Below are positions 1 to 11,242 of a stretch of 64,000 nucleotides of DNA, one piece after another. The position numbers and the translations under genes are program-made. Source of the DNA: Sporobolomyces roseus. Lineage: Eukaryota > Basidiomycota > Microbotryomycetes > Sporidiobolales > Sporidiobolaceae. Every line of letters begins with the position of its first letter. Positions within the stretch are counted from its first letter, which is position 1. Below the pieces are notes generated by a model. That model had not been told where the DNA came from, searched no databases, and saw only the letters and a program-made list of their open reading frames with translations. The stretch lies in contig JADILM010000005.1 of the NCBI GenBank assembly GCA_016617785.1, positions 1,488,001 to 1,552,000 of the forward strand, read 5' to 3'.

Positions 1-23
1 CCTCCCTCACTCGCTGTGAGTAG

Positions 24-783
24 ATCCCACCTCGACAAAGTAATGCAGGATACAGAGCAGCAGATTGGCAATCAGCTTCGTAACTCTCTGCCCTTCCTCT
101 GCTCTCTCTCTCTTCTCGCTCAATCCCCTAAATCCACTTCCTCCTTCTTCCTCTTGTAACAGTGAGGAACCAATGTGGAAAGGACGATTGAGAGTCATGG
201 AGTACGGTTCAGAACCTCCAACCCGTTGCCTCATCAATTTGGAAGACAAAGACTCTGGCGAATTATTCGCGCAATGTCCTTACCAACCTACGAAACAGAA
301 TAGTCATGGAGGATGTGAGGCAGTGTTGGATAGTTCGAGGTATTTCGTATTGACTGTCGTAGATCAACAATCCGGTCAGAAAGCTTATGTAGGCATGGGG
401 TTCCCGGAGAGAACTGAATCGTTTGATTTCAACGTTGCTTTACAAGGTCAGTTCTCTCTCCCTTTCCCCTCTCTTTTGACGGGAGCTCGTGCTGATAGGG
501 ACTGTATATAGATTGGTCAAAACGACAATCACCACCTAAACTCACGTCGTCCTCAACGAGTGGAACAACCTCTTCACCTCATCTCCCAGCTGGAAAATCA
601 AGAGATTTCTCCCTCAAAGAAGGTGAAACGATTTCGATCAAATTGGGTGGGAATAGTGCGATCAAGAAGAAACAAGAGAGTGATTTGACTGGATTAGGTG
701 GAAGTTCAGGAGGAGGAGGAGGAGGAGGATTGGGAGGGTTCAAATTGGCTCCCCCTCCACCAGCTCCTCCTCGTGGTAGATAG
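24..783 (+). CDS. NECAP-type endocytic adaptor-associated protein, 5' end missing
   Basis: The start of this gene lies before the window. The first visible exon (24-79) follows an intron ending in gtgagtag and encodes IPPRQSNAGYRAADW, the hallmark of the NECAP PH-like fold. The second exon (163-446) encodes WKGRLRV, LEDKDSGELFAQCPY, DSSRYFVLTV and GFPERTESFDFNVALQ in the family's order. The third exon (512-783) is a Gly- and Pro-rich tail ending PPPPAPPRGR. Introns are 80-162 and 447-511; both restore the frame. NECAP proteins bind the AP-2 ear and clathrin-coat partners during endocytosis. Family assignment is secure; a role in endocytosis is inferred from homologues. Confidence 0.9.
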
Positions 784-933
784 AAGAGAACGCTACATGT
801 TTGTATTGACTATATCGGTTCATCTAGAAAGGGACTGTTCTCTTGTTGTGCGATGCGAGAGAGAAAAAGCAAAATAACGATAATTTCTAGAATGACAAGA
901 AAGAAACGATGCAAAGAGAACAGAACAAACGTA

Positions 934-2646
934 CTACAGATTTACAACATTATCCATCTCGACGATACCCGGTAACGCCATGAGTTCCTCCACTTCTACC
1001 CCTTCCTCCCAAAACCATTCCTCTCCATCTCCCTTTCCTTTCTCTCTCCAACCCTCCAAAATACTCCTCGTCATTCTACCCTGCCAAGAATCCCTCGCCT
1101 TCAAATCCCTCTCATACAAACCCCACCAACTCTCTGGTCTACTCGCCAATTCCTCCCCAAACTCTTCTCCACCCGCTTCTGAAAACTCTTTTGAAAACTC
1201 TGTACCGATCAAGGCTGAGCGGTTCGAGAGTTCGAAATCGGTCGGGATATAGTTTCGAGCACAACCGGCTAATCCATCTTTCGTACGCCAGTCGGAAGGT
1301 GTCGAGGAGAGGACATGGAATTTCGAGAAACAATCTGAAAGGGATCTTTGACTATAATCTGTGAGAGCTACTCCGACCTCAGCGCACATCCGGGGGGGAT
1401 GAGGAGGAGAGAGAAAGCTTACGGTACAAGTAGAGTCCTTCTTGTGGGATCGCTTCACCGTGATACGGATAGTTCCCTCGATCGTATTTCAATTCTCGTC
1501 CTTGTGAATCAAAGATTCGATTTGTCGGTAATTGCTTGCAGGAATCTGTGGATCATTTCTTTCCTTACATCAGGACAATCGGCAACTTGATGAAAGAGAG
1601 AGAGAATCTCACGTGGTCCTAACCATCCAGCGACGTTAGGTTTCCTTTCCGCATGAAGGAAGATCTATTCCCTCCCCCTCATTTCTCGTCAGTCCAACAT
1701 TGCGAGTAGAGAGCGAGACTACTAGGCTTACCTTGCCATAAGTGTGATAACCACTAGGAATCCTATCCCTCACTGTCAATTCCTGCGTCACAAACTGATC
1801 CCTCCCCAACGTCCTCACTCCATAATTCTGAAACGGATACCTCAGAATCGGTACACAAGTCGCTTGTTTCAACTGTTCGAAGAGGGAATGGAGGGGATAG
1901 GTCCATTGTTGCGTTTCAGAGGAAGAGGGGATGGGAGAAGGGATTGGGGAGGACCAGCCTGGTGCATCGACCATGAGGAACTCGTCTACGTCGTGATGGG
2001 ATACCCAATTTGAGGTGGTGAGTACGTGCTTCTCGCAGAGGTGTAGGACGTGAGTTTGATAAACACTTCCAATATTAACCGTTTCTACATTCTCACTTTC
2101 CCTTTTCATCAGCTCATGGGTCGGGGTTCAACGTGAAGAAAGCTCTTACCATCATACTCCAATTCATATAATACTACACTACCTTCTTCCAACCAAGGTT
2201 TCAATAATTTCCTCATTTCCAAACTTGGATTATTGTCAAACAAGTAAAACCTCTGTACTCCCAACAATCGATGCCACGTAATCCATTCTGGTAAATACTT
2301 GTTCTCGTGAGTTGGAACTGCACAGATTGAAACGTTGAAGTAATCTTGTCGAGGGTTTCGAGGGATGAGGGAAAAGGAAGAGATGGAATCGACTAAAGGG
2401 AGCGCTGAGGATTCGGAAGGGTGGATCAGGTAGGAGTTGAGAGGTACAGGAGTGCTTGAATGGTAGAATGAAGCTATCCGAGAGCTGGAGAGACGAGGGA
2501 GAGATCAATTGAGATGAAACGAAAAAGCGGTGTTGAGAGGAATGGGAAAGGGAAGCGTACGAGGAGGGAGATAGAGAGTAGAGGATCAAGAGTGAACTAG
2601 TGGCAGCGAGCACTACTAACAAGTAGGTGCGTCGCGTACCACTCAT
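934..2646 (-). CDS. Glycosyltransferase family 92 (DUF23) type II membrane protein
   Basis: About 460 residues after splicing of roughly six exons. The start ATG (2646-2644) is followed by a short cytosolic stretch and one hydrophobic anchor (YLLVVLAATSSLLILYSL), giving a type II Golgi-style topology. Then come the GT92 landmarks: SICAVPTHENKYLPEW, WHRLLGVQRFYLFDNNPS, the metal-binding DxD-like box HHDVDEFLMVDAPGW, and a late conserved histidine region near RGNYPYHGE and HYSQRS. Introns such as the one opening at GTACGC after LSPSS restore phase exactly. GT92 enzymes add hexoses, typically galactose or a related sugar, to glycans; the donor and acceptor here are unknown. The last exon (to 934) is acidic and Trp-rich with no known domain. 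It is one of three consecutive minus-strand genes, with 249 bp between its start and the eIF3d stop. Confidence 0.85.
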
Positions 2647-2895
2647 TTGCCCCAAAGAAGTTGACGGCCGAAAAGCAAACAAGAAAAGGCTGGATGTGGT
2701 TTCGAGTCTTGTCGCAACTCGACTTGTTCTACTCGGTGTGAGAGTCTCAAGAGCGTAAGACCGAACAGAGCGAGAGGATCGACTTCGCGGCAAGACGGAA
2801 TTTCGACAAAAGAAGGATACAAAAGATCCCAGTCTTTTCTTTTCTCACAAAAACAAGGTCTATACGGAAGAGTACACCCTACAATCATCCATCGA

Positions 2896-4990
2896 TTACA
2901 TACCATCGTCAGAGACAGCCGCAGAAGGAGTTTCATCAATGAGATCGTCTTCGTTGACTTCGAATGCGTCGTAAGGTACTCGGTAGAATTTGATGAGAGG
3001 CTAAAAACAAACACATCATCCGAGTCAGTCAGCTGAACCTTCGAGTGAGAGAGTGCAGGAACTCACCTTGTTGGGATCCTTGAGGAGAACGTATTTGCCT
3101 TCGGGTTGCTTGAGAGCCAAATCGGCAATAGTTCGAACGATACCCCAACCGTTCGCGAGGTTGACGTTGTTTTGTTGAGCGAAATCGCGAGGTTTCGAAG
3201 TTTGAGTACCGAGGATAATGTGTCGGGAAGCATCTCGAGGAGTGGCACGAGAAACCCATCTGCAATCGTTACTCTAATCAGCATTCTGCACTGTACATAG
3301 AAAGAGAAGGAGGGAGACCTCACCCAATCTTGAGTTGATCTGCACCGGCAAGAACGGATTGGACTGCCCATCGAGCGAGTTTGCTCGAATTGTTCTTCAT
3401 CTCAGTAGCAACGACAGCACCACGTTGAGTGTCGAGCTTCGTCCTCCAATCGGGAGCACCTCCAGATCCTTGAGCCCTCGAATCAAACTCGTTCAAAGTC
3501 TTGATCGTAACGTAAGAATCCTCCTCTTGAGCGGAAGCAGCCTTGACGAACGCGTCAACTTCGGTACGAACCACGATTCCAACATCTTCGTCTTCCGTAA
3601 CTGACAAGTCGAACTTGCGGTATCGGAATCCGCAAGAAGCGAGGGGTTCGGTTTCTTCGGTCGAGTAGAAAGGGTTGGGGTGGTCGAGTTCGACACGAGT
3701 CGAAGGGTCTTCGCGAACGACTTGGAAGGCAAAGTTTTGGTTGATGTAGGTAGCTTCGAGGGAGAGGGCGGAGGGAGAGTTGAGGGTGTCCTTCTCGTTC
3801 TCGAGAGGAGGGTCGGCAGCGTTCTCGTTGACCGAAGGATAGTCTGTAAGAGGGAAATTCGCATTAGTCAGATCATGCAGACTCGGAATCTGACCGGGAC
3901 TCCGACTCACCGAGGGGTCCACCTTCTCGCTTGTCCATGAAGAGCTTGTCTCCCTCTCGAGTGAGAACGATGTCCCAAGGGTAGACAGATCGACCAGCAA
4001 CCATAAGCATCGAGATAATGCTGTCGGTAACGAAGATTTGGGCGCGATCTTTGGCAGCGAGATCTTGAATGATAGGGTCGTCGGAAGTCGAAGGGTTGTA
4101 ACGAAGGCGGTCGACAACTTGAAGAGGTTTCTCGTTCTTGGTGTTGACTCGATCGAAAACTCGGTCATATTCGTAAAGGAAACCGTGCGAGGAGCTACAA
4201 AATGCGATCTCGTGAGTTCACAATCGGATGAGAGTGAAAAGGAATGTAGACTCACAGGGTTTCGGGATCTTCAGTATCGACATCGAGACGAAGTTTGCTC
4301 AATCGAGAGAATTCAATCTCCTCGAGTTGTTGCCAATCCGAACCAATGTTGACACTCGCATCCCTCGTTCTTTGCTCCTTGTTCCAATCCCGGTAACCGA
4401 GCCTTCCACCTTGAGCGCGACCTCCATTCCTGTTCTGTTGTTGACCTCGAGCGTCCCTTCCTCCTTGAGCTCCTCCTCGTCCACCTCGTCCCGATTGTCC
4501 AGCAGCTCCACCTCTTCCTCCACCCCGTCCATTGGCAGCAGTGCGAGTCTGAGGTCCACGAAGTCCTCCAGATGAAGCTCCTCCTACTTTCTTAGTTGCT
4601 GCTCCTCCAGCGACGAGCGAGAAAGATGCCTCGTCCTCATCGTGGTAGTAGGCGAAAGTGCCGGCACTCGAAGCACCGAAAGCCTCCTTGGGTTCACGGT
4701 ACTTGCCTCCTTGAGGTCGGGAAGAAGTAGCGGCAGCAGGTTGAGCAGATTCAGCGTTCCAGTCGACAATTCGGCCCAACTTGTCGTTCTTCGAGAAAGG
4801 TGCATAAGGGATACTAAGATGAGCGAAATGTACAGAGATCAGCAGATGCAGGGGATGAGAACTGAGTGATGAGAAAAATGAGGAACAATGGAGAAACTTA
4901 CTCCTTGAACTGAGGAGGAAGGTGATCTGCCGAGGGGCCAAAGTGATCCCCGTTATCCACCACTGATCCAATTAATGCTGATAAACTCAT
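2896..4990 (-). CDS. Translation initiation factor eIF3 subunit d
   Basis: A six-exon gene on the minus strand. Exon 1 (from 4990) encodes [19 protein letters not shown], and after an intron the frame gives [20 protein letters not shown], diagnostic for eIF3d. A Gly/Arg-rich (RGG-type) segment with NGRGGGRGG and SGRGGRGG follows, then the conserved [16 protein letters not shown]. The cap-binding-like core holds [41 protein letters not shown] and [20 protein letters not shown]. The C-terminus reads [19 protein letters not shown] and ends [12 protein letters not shown]. eIF3d is the eIF3 subunit that contacts mRNA and can bind caps. All domains are intact, so this looks functional. Confidence 0.95.
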
Positions 4991-5346
4991 AGTTGATAGC
5001 TAGAGAAGTTGAAGAAAGTTGGAGGGAAAGGGAGGAGAAATGTCAGTCAATTGATCCTTCGAGTGGAGCTCTGCACGCTAGCAGGGCTTCCAAGAGACTA
5101 CTACGTAGCTCACTGAATGATAGGAGAGGCGTCGGGCTTACTTGTTGAAGTGGTGGGAAATCAACTCTCCCTCTCTCACAAAATCTCGCTCGCTTCTTCG
5201 CAAAAAGTTGAATCGAAAAAGTTGGCAAAGAATGATCTCGAATTGCAAGAGGGACGGATGAGAGAGTGGCCAGGAAGATACCCTGCAAAGAGCGAATGGC
5301 TAATAACGAAGGGAAATCGACAAGTTCGACGAATTCAAGAATTCCT
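4991..5346. other. Intergenic, eIF3d 5' leader and dioxygenase 3' flank
   Basis: No supported gene. It holds the minus-strand leader of eIF3d and the 3' flank of the dioxygenase gene; both genes are on the minus strand. Confidence 0.6.
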
Positions 5347-6979
5347 TCACAAGAACCTAAACCTCTTCACGGCACCCGAGACGCCAGTGGCTACAGCTGC
5401 GGCGAGAGATCCAGTCGATCCGGAAGCTGAGGCGATGTAAGACTTGAGGCCAGCAGCGGATCGAGCAGAGGCAGCCATGGTAGGATCGAGGGAAACGAGA
5501 GTATTGGTCGACGAGATCGTTATGGAGTTGTTCGTGTCAATGCCAAGAGTGATGTAGCCGCTAGACGGATAGTACCACTATATCAGCACAGAGACAAAAA
5601 AGCTGAGAACGTAAGAAAACCTACTAAGCTCCGTCGTTTGCATCGTCTGTCAGGAAATCGACCTCGGCGAAAGGTGAGAATCCGCTTCCGAGCGAAGATT
5701 GGAGGATACTATCGTCTTCATTGACAGTACGTTGCTGATCGGTGTTCAGGTAGGCGTCGGTTGCGAGTACGAGGGAGTTTTGAGTCTCGTTGAAAAAGAT
5801 TTGACCTTCGTGAACGACAGTTCCCGAACGAGATACGATAGTGCTTTAGAAGGTTGTCGAAATATTTCATCAGTCTCTGATCGCGGGGAGTCGACGAGAG
5901 AAGTACTGGTGAGAAGAAGGGAAACTCACCCATCATCGGAAATCTCGTAATCCTTTCGAACGATAACGTGAATGTGAACGGTTCTGCCAGTGTAGTATCC
6001 TGGCCAAGTAGTCTATGTGGAGAAGAGCACGTCAGGATCTGCTCAGAATCGGAAGCTGAATTCAGACTGACCTCGAATTCGACGAGACCGTTTGAGTTTG
6101 TCGGATATCCACCTCGGAGGAAAGTACCATCGTCGTTCGAATCGTCGTCTTGAGCACGCTTCGAGATGGTCGACGAGTTTGTCGAGGAAGGAAGAGCTGA
6201 AGGAGCGGCACCGCTTCCCGAGAGAGCGACGCCTGAAGGAGCTGAGCCGTTTCCCATTCCACCTCCTCCTCCTCCTCCCCCTCCGCTCGGGGCGTCAAGA
6301 GAGGAGGTCGTGAAGTAGGAGTAGCTGCCAGTCGAGTTACAATGCCAGATCTCAACCATGATGTTCTCGACAGGTTCGCAAGTCGAGATATCCATAATAC
6401 CGACGTCGAGAGCTGAGGACAATATAGTGTCAGCCGGCTCGGGATTGGCACGAAAGAGAAGAATTGATGACGATAAGAGAAGAAGGGCTTACTGAGGGGA
6501 ACTCCAGGTTGATCTTCAGCGATTGATGTCCTCAAAAGCTCATTGTTGAGATAGTAAGGACCTTCCGTAACTTCGGGTGAGAGGACGCAGGTCGTGTTCT
6601 TGAAACTAAAGTATAAGCCAAACGAGGTGAGTCGAGGAGCTCTCAGAGAGGAAGAGCGAAGCTAGCTCACCTCGAAGCTTGAGGTTGAACTGCAGAGATG
6701 GCAGAGGTAGGGATGTTACGCTTGAGCAGCTGATCCCGCTTAGCCATGCGACGAGCGTTCATACTCTGCGCTTGAGTAGAACACTTCGAGGCTGCACGGA
6801 CGTGGAGGGAACGACGAGCGAGTTCGAAAGGTGTGGGAGGAGGATCATGGACGCCAGGATGAGCTGAGATCGAGACGAGGGAGTCAGCATGGCGCCAGAG
6901 ACAGAGGCAGAGGAGGCAACATACCTGTTACAATGCCTGCGAGGGTGATGGCGAGAGTGAGAGAAGCGAGAAATTGCAT
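5347..6979 (-). CDS. Secreted intradiol ring-cleavage dioxygenase-like protein
   Basis: The protein starts MQFLASLTLAITLAGIVTAH, a classic signal peptide; a dibasic-rich propeptide-like stretch (ARRSL, KRDQLLKR) follows. The catalytic fold shows TEGPYYLNNELLRTSI, EDQPGVPL, DISTCEPVENIMVEIWHCN and WPGYYTGRTVHIHVIVRKDY. The last box supplies a Tyr and the HxH ligands expected for non-haem Fe(III) in protocatechuate 3,4-dioxygenase relatives. A Gly/Ser-rich insertion (SGGGGGGGGGMGNG) and a KR site lie after GSYSYFTT. The C-terminus is an Ala/Ser-rich tail ending GAVKRFRFL. Secreted fungal members of this family are thought to cleave aromatic breakdown products outside the cell; the substrate is unknown. 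Several short introns, all phase-consistent. Confidence 0.85.
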
Positions 6980-7839
6980 GATTGTGAGAGGTTGAGGCTG
7001 CAAGAGAGAAAGTGGAACTTGGAGTTGGAGGATGAAGGAAGAAGAGAGGGAGAGCAGAATGCAAACGACTTGATTGGATTCGAGGCTAAGCGCGCAGAAG
7101 GTAGACCTGCGATGGAGAAGAAGCTTCCTCACCGCAGTCTCAAAAAGTGGTCGCAGCGAACCCAATTTACCCTCTTTTGCGGCATTGCTCCATCTTTGCC
7201 AATAAACTTGCAGCCGTGCGCAGACTGATCGAATTTAGCACAGTCGGGATAGGCTGAATGGCAGTTGCCAGAAGCTGAATCGGTCGAAAGTCGCAGTCTC
7301 GATGCCTGATCTCGTCCGAAGCATGCAGCACTAGTCTTCTCCATCTATTGAGTCTATCGCGGGAGCGCAGGAGGTGCGCAGGGGTTGAGGCGAGGCACTG
7401 AATGACGAGGGAGAAGAGAAGAAAACCGACGAAGCGCGGGAGACGAGGAGACTAGCGTAAAACAGCTCAGAAGAGACAGAGAGACTTTGGCTACAACTGG
7501 CATGCAACAAAGGTGATGTCGAAGAGAGTGGTAAGGAAGAAAGCTCGACACTCACTTGCAAATTTCCAGTTTTAAGCATTTTTGCAGGGATGAACCAGCT
7601 CAAGCGAGAGCGATCAGAATATCACTATGAGCGGGTTATGGTCATCGGAAGGCGACTGTTCAAGCGAATCGAACACGGAGCACGGCTGTTTGGCGATTTC
7701 GCAAACTCGCGAAATGGTCAATCGAGCTTGACTACAGCGCGGCTTCAACGATTGAAACGAAGCTATAGAGATTGCAACAACAACAACAACAGGAAACGTG
7801 TAAGACGAAACAAGCGCAGGTATCATACTCGACTGAGGT
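6980..7839. other. Intergenic, no supported gene
   Basis: About 860 bp between two minus-strand genes. Short frames on both strands are composition-driven and lack recognisable motifs. It contains a (CAA)5 microsatellite at 7775-7790. Confidence 0.55.
7775..7790. repeat. (CAA)n microsatellite
   Basis: Five tandem CAA units in an intergenic stretch. Confidence 0.8.
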
Positions 7840-9584
7840 CTATCTACCACAGAAAGCGTACAGTTCGTATCTTCTCCTCTTCTCTTCCTTCGACGGCAGC
7901 GCGTCAGGCTGCACGATCGTCTCATCCCCGCTACTCGACGCTTCAACCTCAACCTCCCGCCCTACCTCTTCTTTCTCTGCATCGACCGTAGCTTCTGATC
8001 CGCCAATCCCGATCGCTCGTATACGCCTCGATTCTCCCTCTTCCCTGTCCAGCTCTCTTCCTCTCGCCCTCAGCTCTCGCAGCTCCAACGCCCTCGATGC
8101 GATATCTCGCTGCAAGGCGGCGATTCGAAGCAGTTGCGCTCGTTCTCCGGGATAGTTCTCTCCTTCTCCCCCTTCCGAATTTTGTACCGAGTTGATAGAG
8201 AGAGCGAGAGGCGAATGTGTGAAAGGTCGAGAAGGTAAGAGTAAACCATCTGGATTCGGAGATGTCGTTTCTGCGAGGTCGAACGAAGATGAAGTGGTCC
8301 CGGTTGAAGAGGATGAGCGAAGTGGGGAGGGGAGAGATATACGGAGAGGGATGTTTGTCGCTGGTAGTGAAGGGGACGACGAAGAGGTTGGACTAGAGTT
8401 CTCGTGATGCGAAGTAGCTTCACGATGTCGATCGATAGCAGCTGATACTCTTCGAGATGCAACAATCAATTGACGAACAGTGTGACGAATGCTATCGGTT
8501 TGGGTCGCAGCGGAAGTTGATTCGAGAGTATTGTCGGAGGAAGGGAGACGAGGCGAGGGAGAGATAGTGTTTGAAGAACGAGTGATGGTCCGTGGTGGAG
8601 GATTCGTGAGTGCTGACGCTCTCTCGGATAAGTCTGTGAGAGTCGAAGCGAGTTGACCCAATCTGCTCAATTTCGAAAGGTTAGTGAGCACCGCAAGGAC
8701 ACAGGAAGCAGTGCGTACCTCGTAGCAAATGCGACTGTCCTATCGAGTCCTTGACGAGCCTGCATTGTTCCGTCTCCGACTCGTGTAGTACTAGCTTCAT
8801 CGTGTTCCTCGCCTGCCATCGCTCTCGCATCTGCTATTCTCGTCCTCGTATCGTCCAATCTCTGCCTCACTTCTGCCAGCAATACTCTCGATTCCTCATA
8901 AGCATTACTCGCCTCGACAACCTGGGATGACGGAGTTGGGGGTTCCTCTGTTGTCGCTGTCTCCTCGAGTCTGGTTTCGACAGTCCTCAATCTTTCCGCA
9001 GATTGCCTCAATCGTCGCAAAGGATCGTTTGGGTTTTGTGCCGCTCTCGTTGGGTCTCCGCCTTCTGCCTCAACCCTTCTCGCTCTCCTCTCTCCTAGCC
9101 AGCGTAACCACGCAGACGTCGAGCCTTCGTTTCCGTCGAAAGGATGAGGAGGTGGTGAAGGGGTTCGAATTCGAGTAGTCGGACGAGTGGGGTTGAGTGA
9201 GGATGCACTGTAGCGTCTACTTCGGTCGAGGGTCGGAGTTGGAGTAATCGCGCTGTTTGTAAACGGTTGGATCGGATCGTTTGGGTTACGATCGGAATTA
9301 GATGAAGAGTTGGGTGAATTTTCGAGGATACGAGCTACGTATTCGGGTTCGAGGCCATAGAAGGGAGATGTAGAAGCTGATCCCCTCGTTGTATAGGGCG
9401 AAATGGAGGAATGAACGGGAGAAGTAGAGGGAGGTGTTGAATGAGGAGAGGAAAGATCTTGCGAATTTGGGTAGTGAGGCGACCAGTAAGCTTGAGGTTC
9501 TATGAATTCGATTCTTTGATCAGTATTAACTCTGTCGTGGGTCTTCTGATGCTGCTTACGATCGAATGGAAGGGGTCGAGGCAT
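7840..9584 (-). CDS. Hypothetical low-complexity, coiled-coil protein
   Basis: I do not recognise a family. The ATG at 9584 gives MPRPLPFDR, followed by a likely 60-nt intron (9559-9500, GTAAGC..CATAG). A Ser/Pro/Asn-rich region comes next, then Arg/Glu-rich helices predicted to form coiled coil (LRQSAERLRTVETRLEET; EESRVLLAEVRQRLDDTR). A second intron (8718-8663, GTACGC..AGCAG) joins in phase to RLGQLASTLTDLSERASAL. The remainder is Ser-rich, with another helical segment (AALQRDIASRALELRELRA) and an acidic/basic end. About 540 residues. No catalytic motif, signal peptide or membrane segment is visible. The long open frames joined by good splice sites support a real gene. Confidence 0.65.
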
Positions 9585-9931
9585 CAATCTGGAATGACGG
9601 ATGTTGAAATTGAATCAAGTTTGCGACTTGGTGCCTAGCGTCTGATGGTGTTCTATATCTCGCTGGTAGTATCTGCACTACTCTAGTGAAAGTCGTCGGC
9701 TGAAAGTGGTTGAGGGTTGGAGGAATGGGATAATGGGAAGAAGCGAGAGATGGGTAGACGGGGAACGTGAGTCGAGGAGTGAGGCTCTTGTGGATTTCAC
9801 TTGGGGGCGACTTCGTGTTGAGGTGTTGCTGGGTGGTGAAGGGAGAGAGAATAAACCACGAGCGAGGGAGACGAGTCGACGCCTCAATCAACTTTGAGTA
9901 TATATGCTGTTGATTAAGCCTTTCTTTCATC
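9585..9931. other. Intergenic, promoter side of tRNA and of the 7840-9584 gene
   Basis: No supported coding region. It ends at the tRNA-Gly gene. Confidence 0.5.
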
Positions 9932-10003
9932 GGGTCGTTGGTGAAGTGGTTATCATGCGAGCCTTCCAAGCTCGCGGGACGGGTTCGATTCCCGTACGAC
10001 TCA
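9932..10003 (+). tRNA. tRNA-Gly (anticodon UCC), intronless
   Basis: The sequence folds as a cloverleaf. The acceptor stem GGGTCGT pairs with ACGACTC (one G-U). The D-arm contains AGTGGTTA. The anticodon stem CGAGC/GCTCG carries the loop CTTCCAA, giving anticodon TCC. The T-arm is ACGGG-TTCGATT-CCCGT, and A10003 is the discriminator base. GGTTCGATTCC is a good B box and the D-arm serves as the A box. A T4 run at 10006-10009 and a longer T run soon after fit RNA polymerase III termination. Confidence 0.93.
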
Positions 10004-10005
10004 TC

Positions 10006-10009
10006 TTTT
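10006..10009 (+). terminator. Pol III terminator of tRNA-Gly
   Basis: TTTT a few bases after the tRNA 3' end; a T6 run follows about 15 nt later as a backup. Confidence 0.6.
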
Positions 10010-10326
10010 GCCAATTTGCGAACAATTTTTTGTTTCTTGCGTTTTGCTGTTGCTCGAGACTCGTCCCTCGTCGATACGTCGCATCAAGTAACAGCGTGCG
10101 AACAACGAGGCTGGTACAGAGCTTTGCCCTAGCTTCATGAGGAGCCCTGCTGTTTTTGTGAGAGTCGACACCTGAGTTGCGACGACCGCAAACTTGTCGA
10201 AGCCGCGCGCTTCTTGACTCCCAGACGGCAAGCTGTTTATCAGGAGCTCGAGCCCGTTTCGAGACGATATAAATGAGTAGATTGCGAAGTACAGGATGGG
10301 AATGCAAATGATGATGCTCTTGACAA
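10010..10326. other. Intergenic between tRNA and MYND gene 1
   Basis: No supported gene; 3' flank of the minus-strand MYND-finger gene. Confidence 0.5.
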
Positions 10327-11242
10327 CTACAGCAACTCTTCCAAAATCACCATCTGCTGTCTTATATCCATGACCAGATGACGCGCCGTTTCAGGAGAGT
10401 CTCGTCCGACGTCCTCGTCGCAGAACCGCATCAACTCTTGTCTTGTCAAATCGAGGAGACGCCTATTCTCCAACGAAGAATCTCGAAAACATGCAATCAG
10501 TGTAGAGGTGTAGATGAAAGATTTGTGCTGTAACTTGGTAGCCCAAACGGTGCTGTCGACAATGTCTTTTTCGAGGCGTCCTATGGTGTTCAAGAGGTAG
10601 TCGATAGGTTGTGCAAGGAATGCGTCGCGGAAACAGGTCCTGACTGCAGCTTGAGTCATGTTTCGTGTTGGAAGCTTCTGGGTTTCGAGCATGATTCCTA
10701 TCGGGCCAGCTGCTTGTCGAATGTCGAGCAGCTTGGAACTGAATTGTCTGCTGAGAGCCTTTTCCTTTCCGGGATCTCGATGAGCTTCGAGGTCGGCCTG
10801 TTAAGACTCTCACTCTACAGTCAGCGAGAGGACCAGCTGAGGGTTTCCGTGTCCATGAGCTCACAATGAACGCCCGTTCTGACTCTTCCTTTGAGTCCCC
10901 TTTCTGAGCAGACGTCTCAATCCAGGTTATCGGTTTTCCGCCGGGAGCTTTCATGGTTTGACCGCTCATAGACTTGATGTGCTCGATCTCGGCGCTCGAA
11001 AACGGTGGCCATTGGAATGGCGAGCTTCGAACACCGCACACTCGCTTGTGAAGCGGAAAGACCTAAATTCTTGCTCGGTCAGCTCACATCAACAGATAGC
11101 TAGAGAGAATGAAACTGACAAGCTTTTGGTGCTCTCTTGAGCAGAAGAACATCCAATTCGTACCATGACGGGCGCAATCCGCGCATCGAGTTGAGGTAGA
11201 TTCTTGACAGACTACGCATTTGCCAAGAGGGGAGGTGGTCAT
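10327..11242 (-). CDS. MYND-type zinc-finger protein, copy 1
   Basis: Exon 1 starts MTTSPLGKCVVCQESTSTRC and continues ADCARHGTNWMFFCSREHQK; exon 2 continues LHKRVCG. Together they give the C-x2-C, C-x2-C, C-x3-H, C ladder of a MYND finger. Exon 2 then reads SSPFQWPPFSSAEIEHIK and exon 3 is a helical region ending DIRQQMVILEELL. Introns open at GTCAGT after EHQKL and at GTGAGC after RAFI, and both restore the frame. The body is about 240 residues with no SET or other catalytic domain. MYND fingers bind proline-rich peptides. The gene resembles its neighbour at 12519-13502 in finger sequence and exon layout, so the pair looks like an old tandem duplication. Confidence 0.8.

Noticed and set aside
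6980..7840. Possible coding around the CAA repeat
   Set aside because: Frames on both strands are short and random-looking.
9556..10014. 152-codon minus-strand frame
   Set aside because: It runs antisense through the tRNA-Gly gene and shows no protein family signal.
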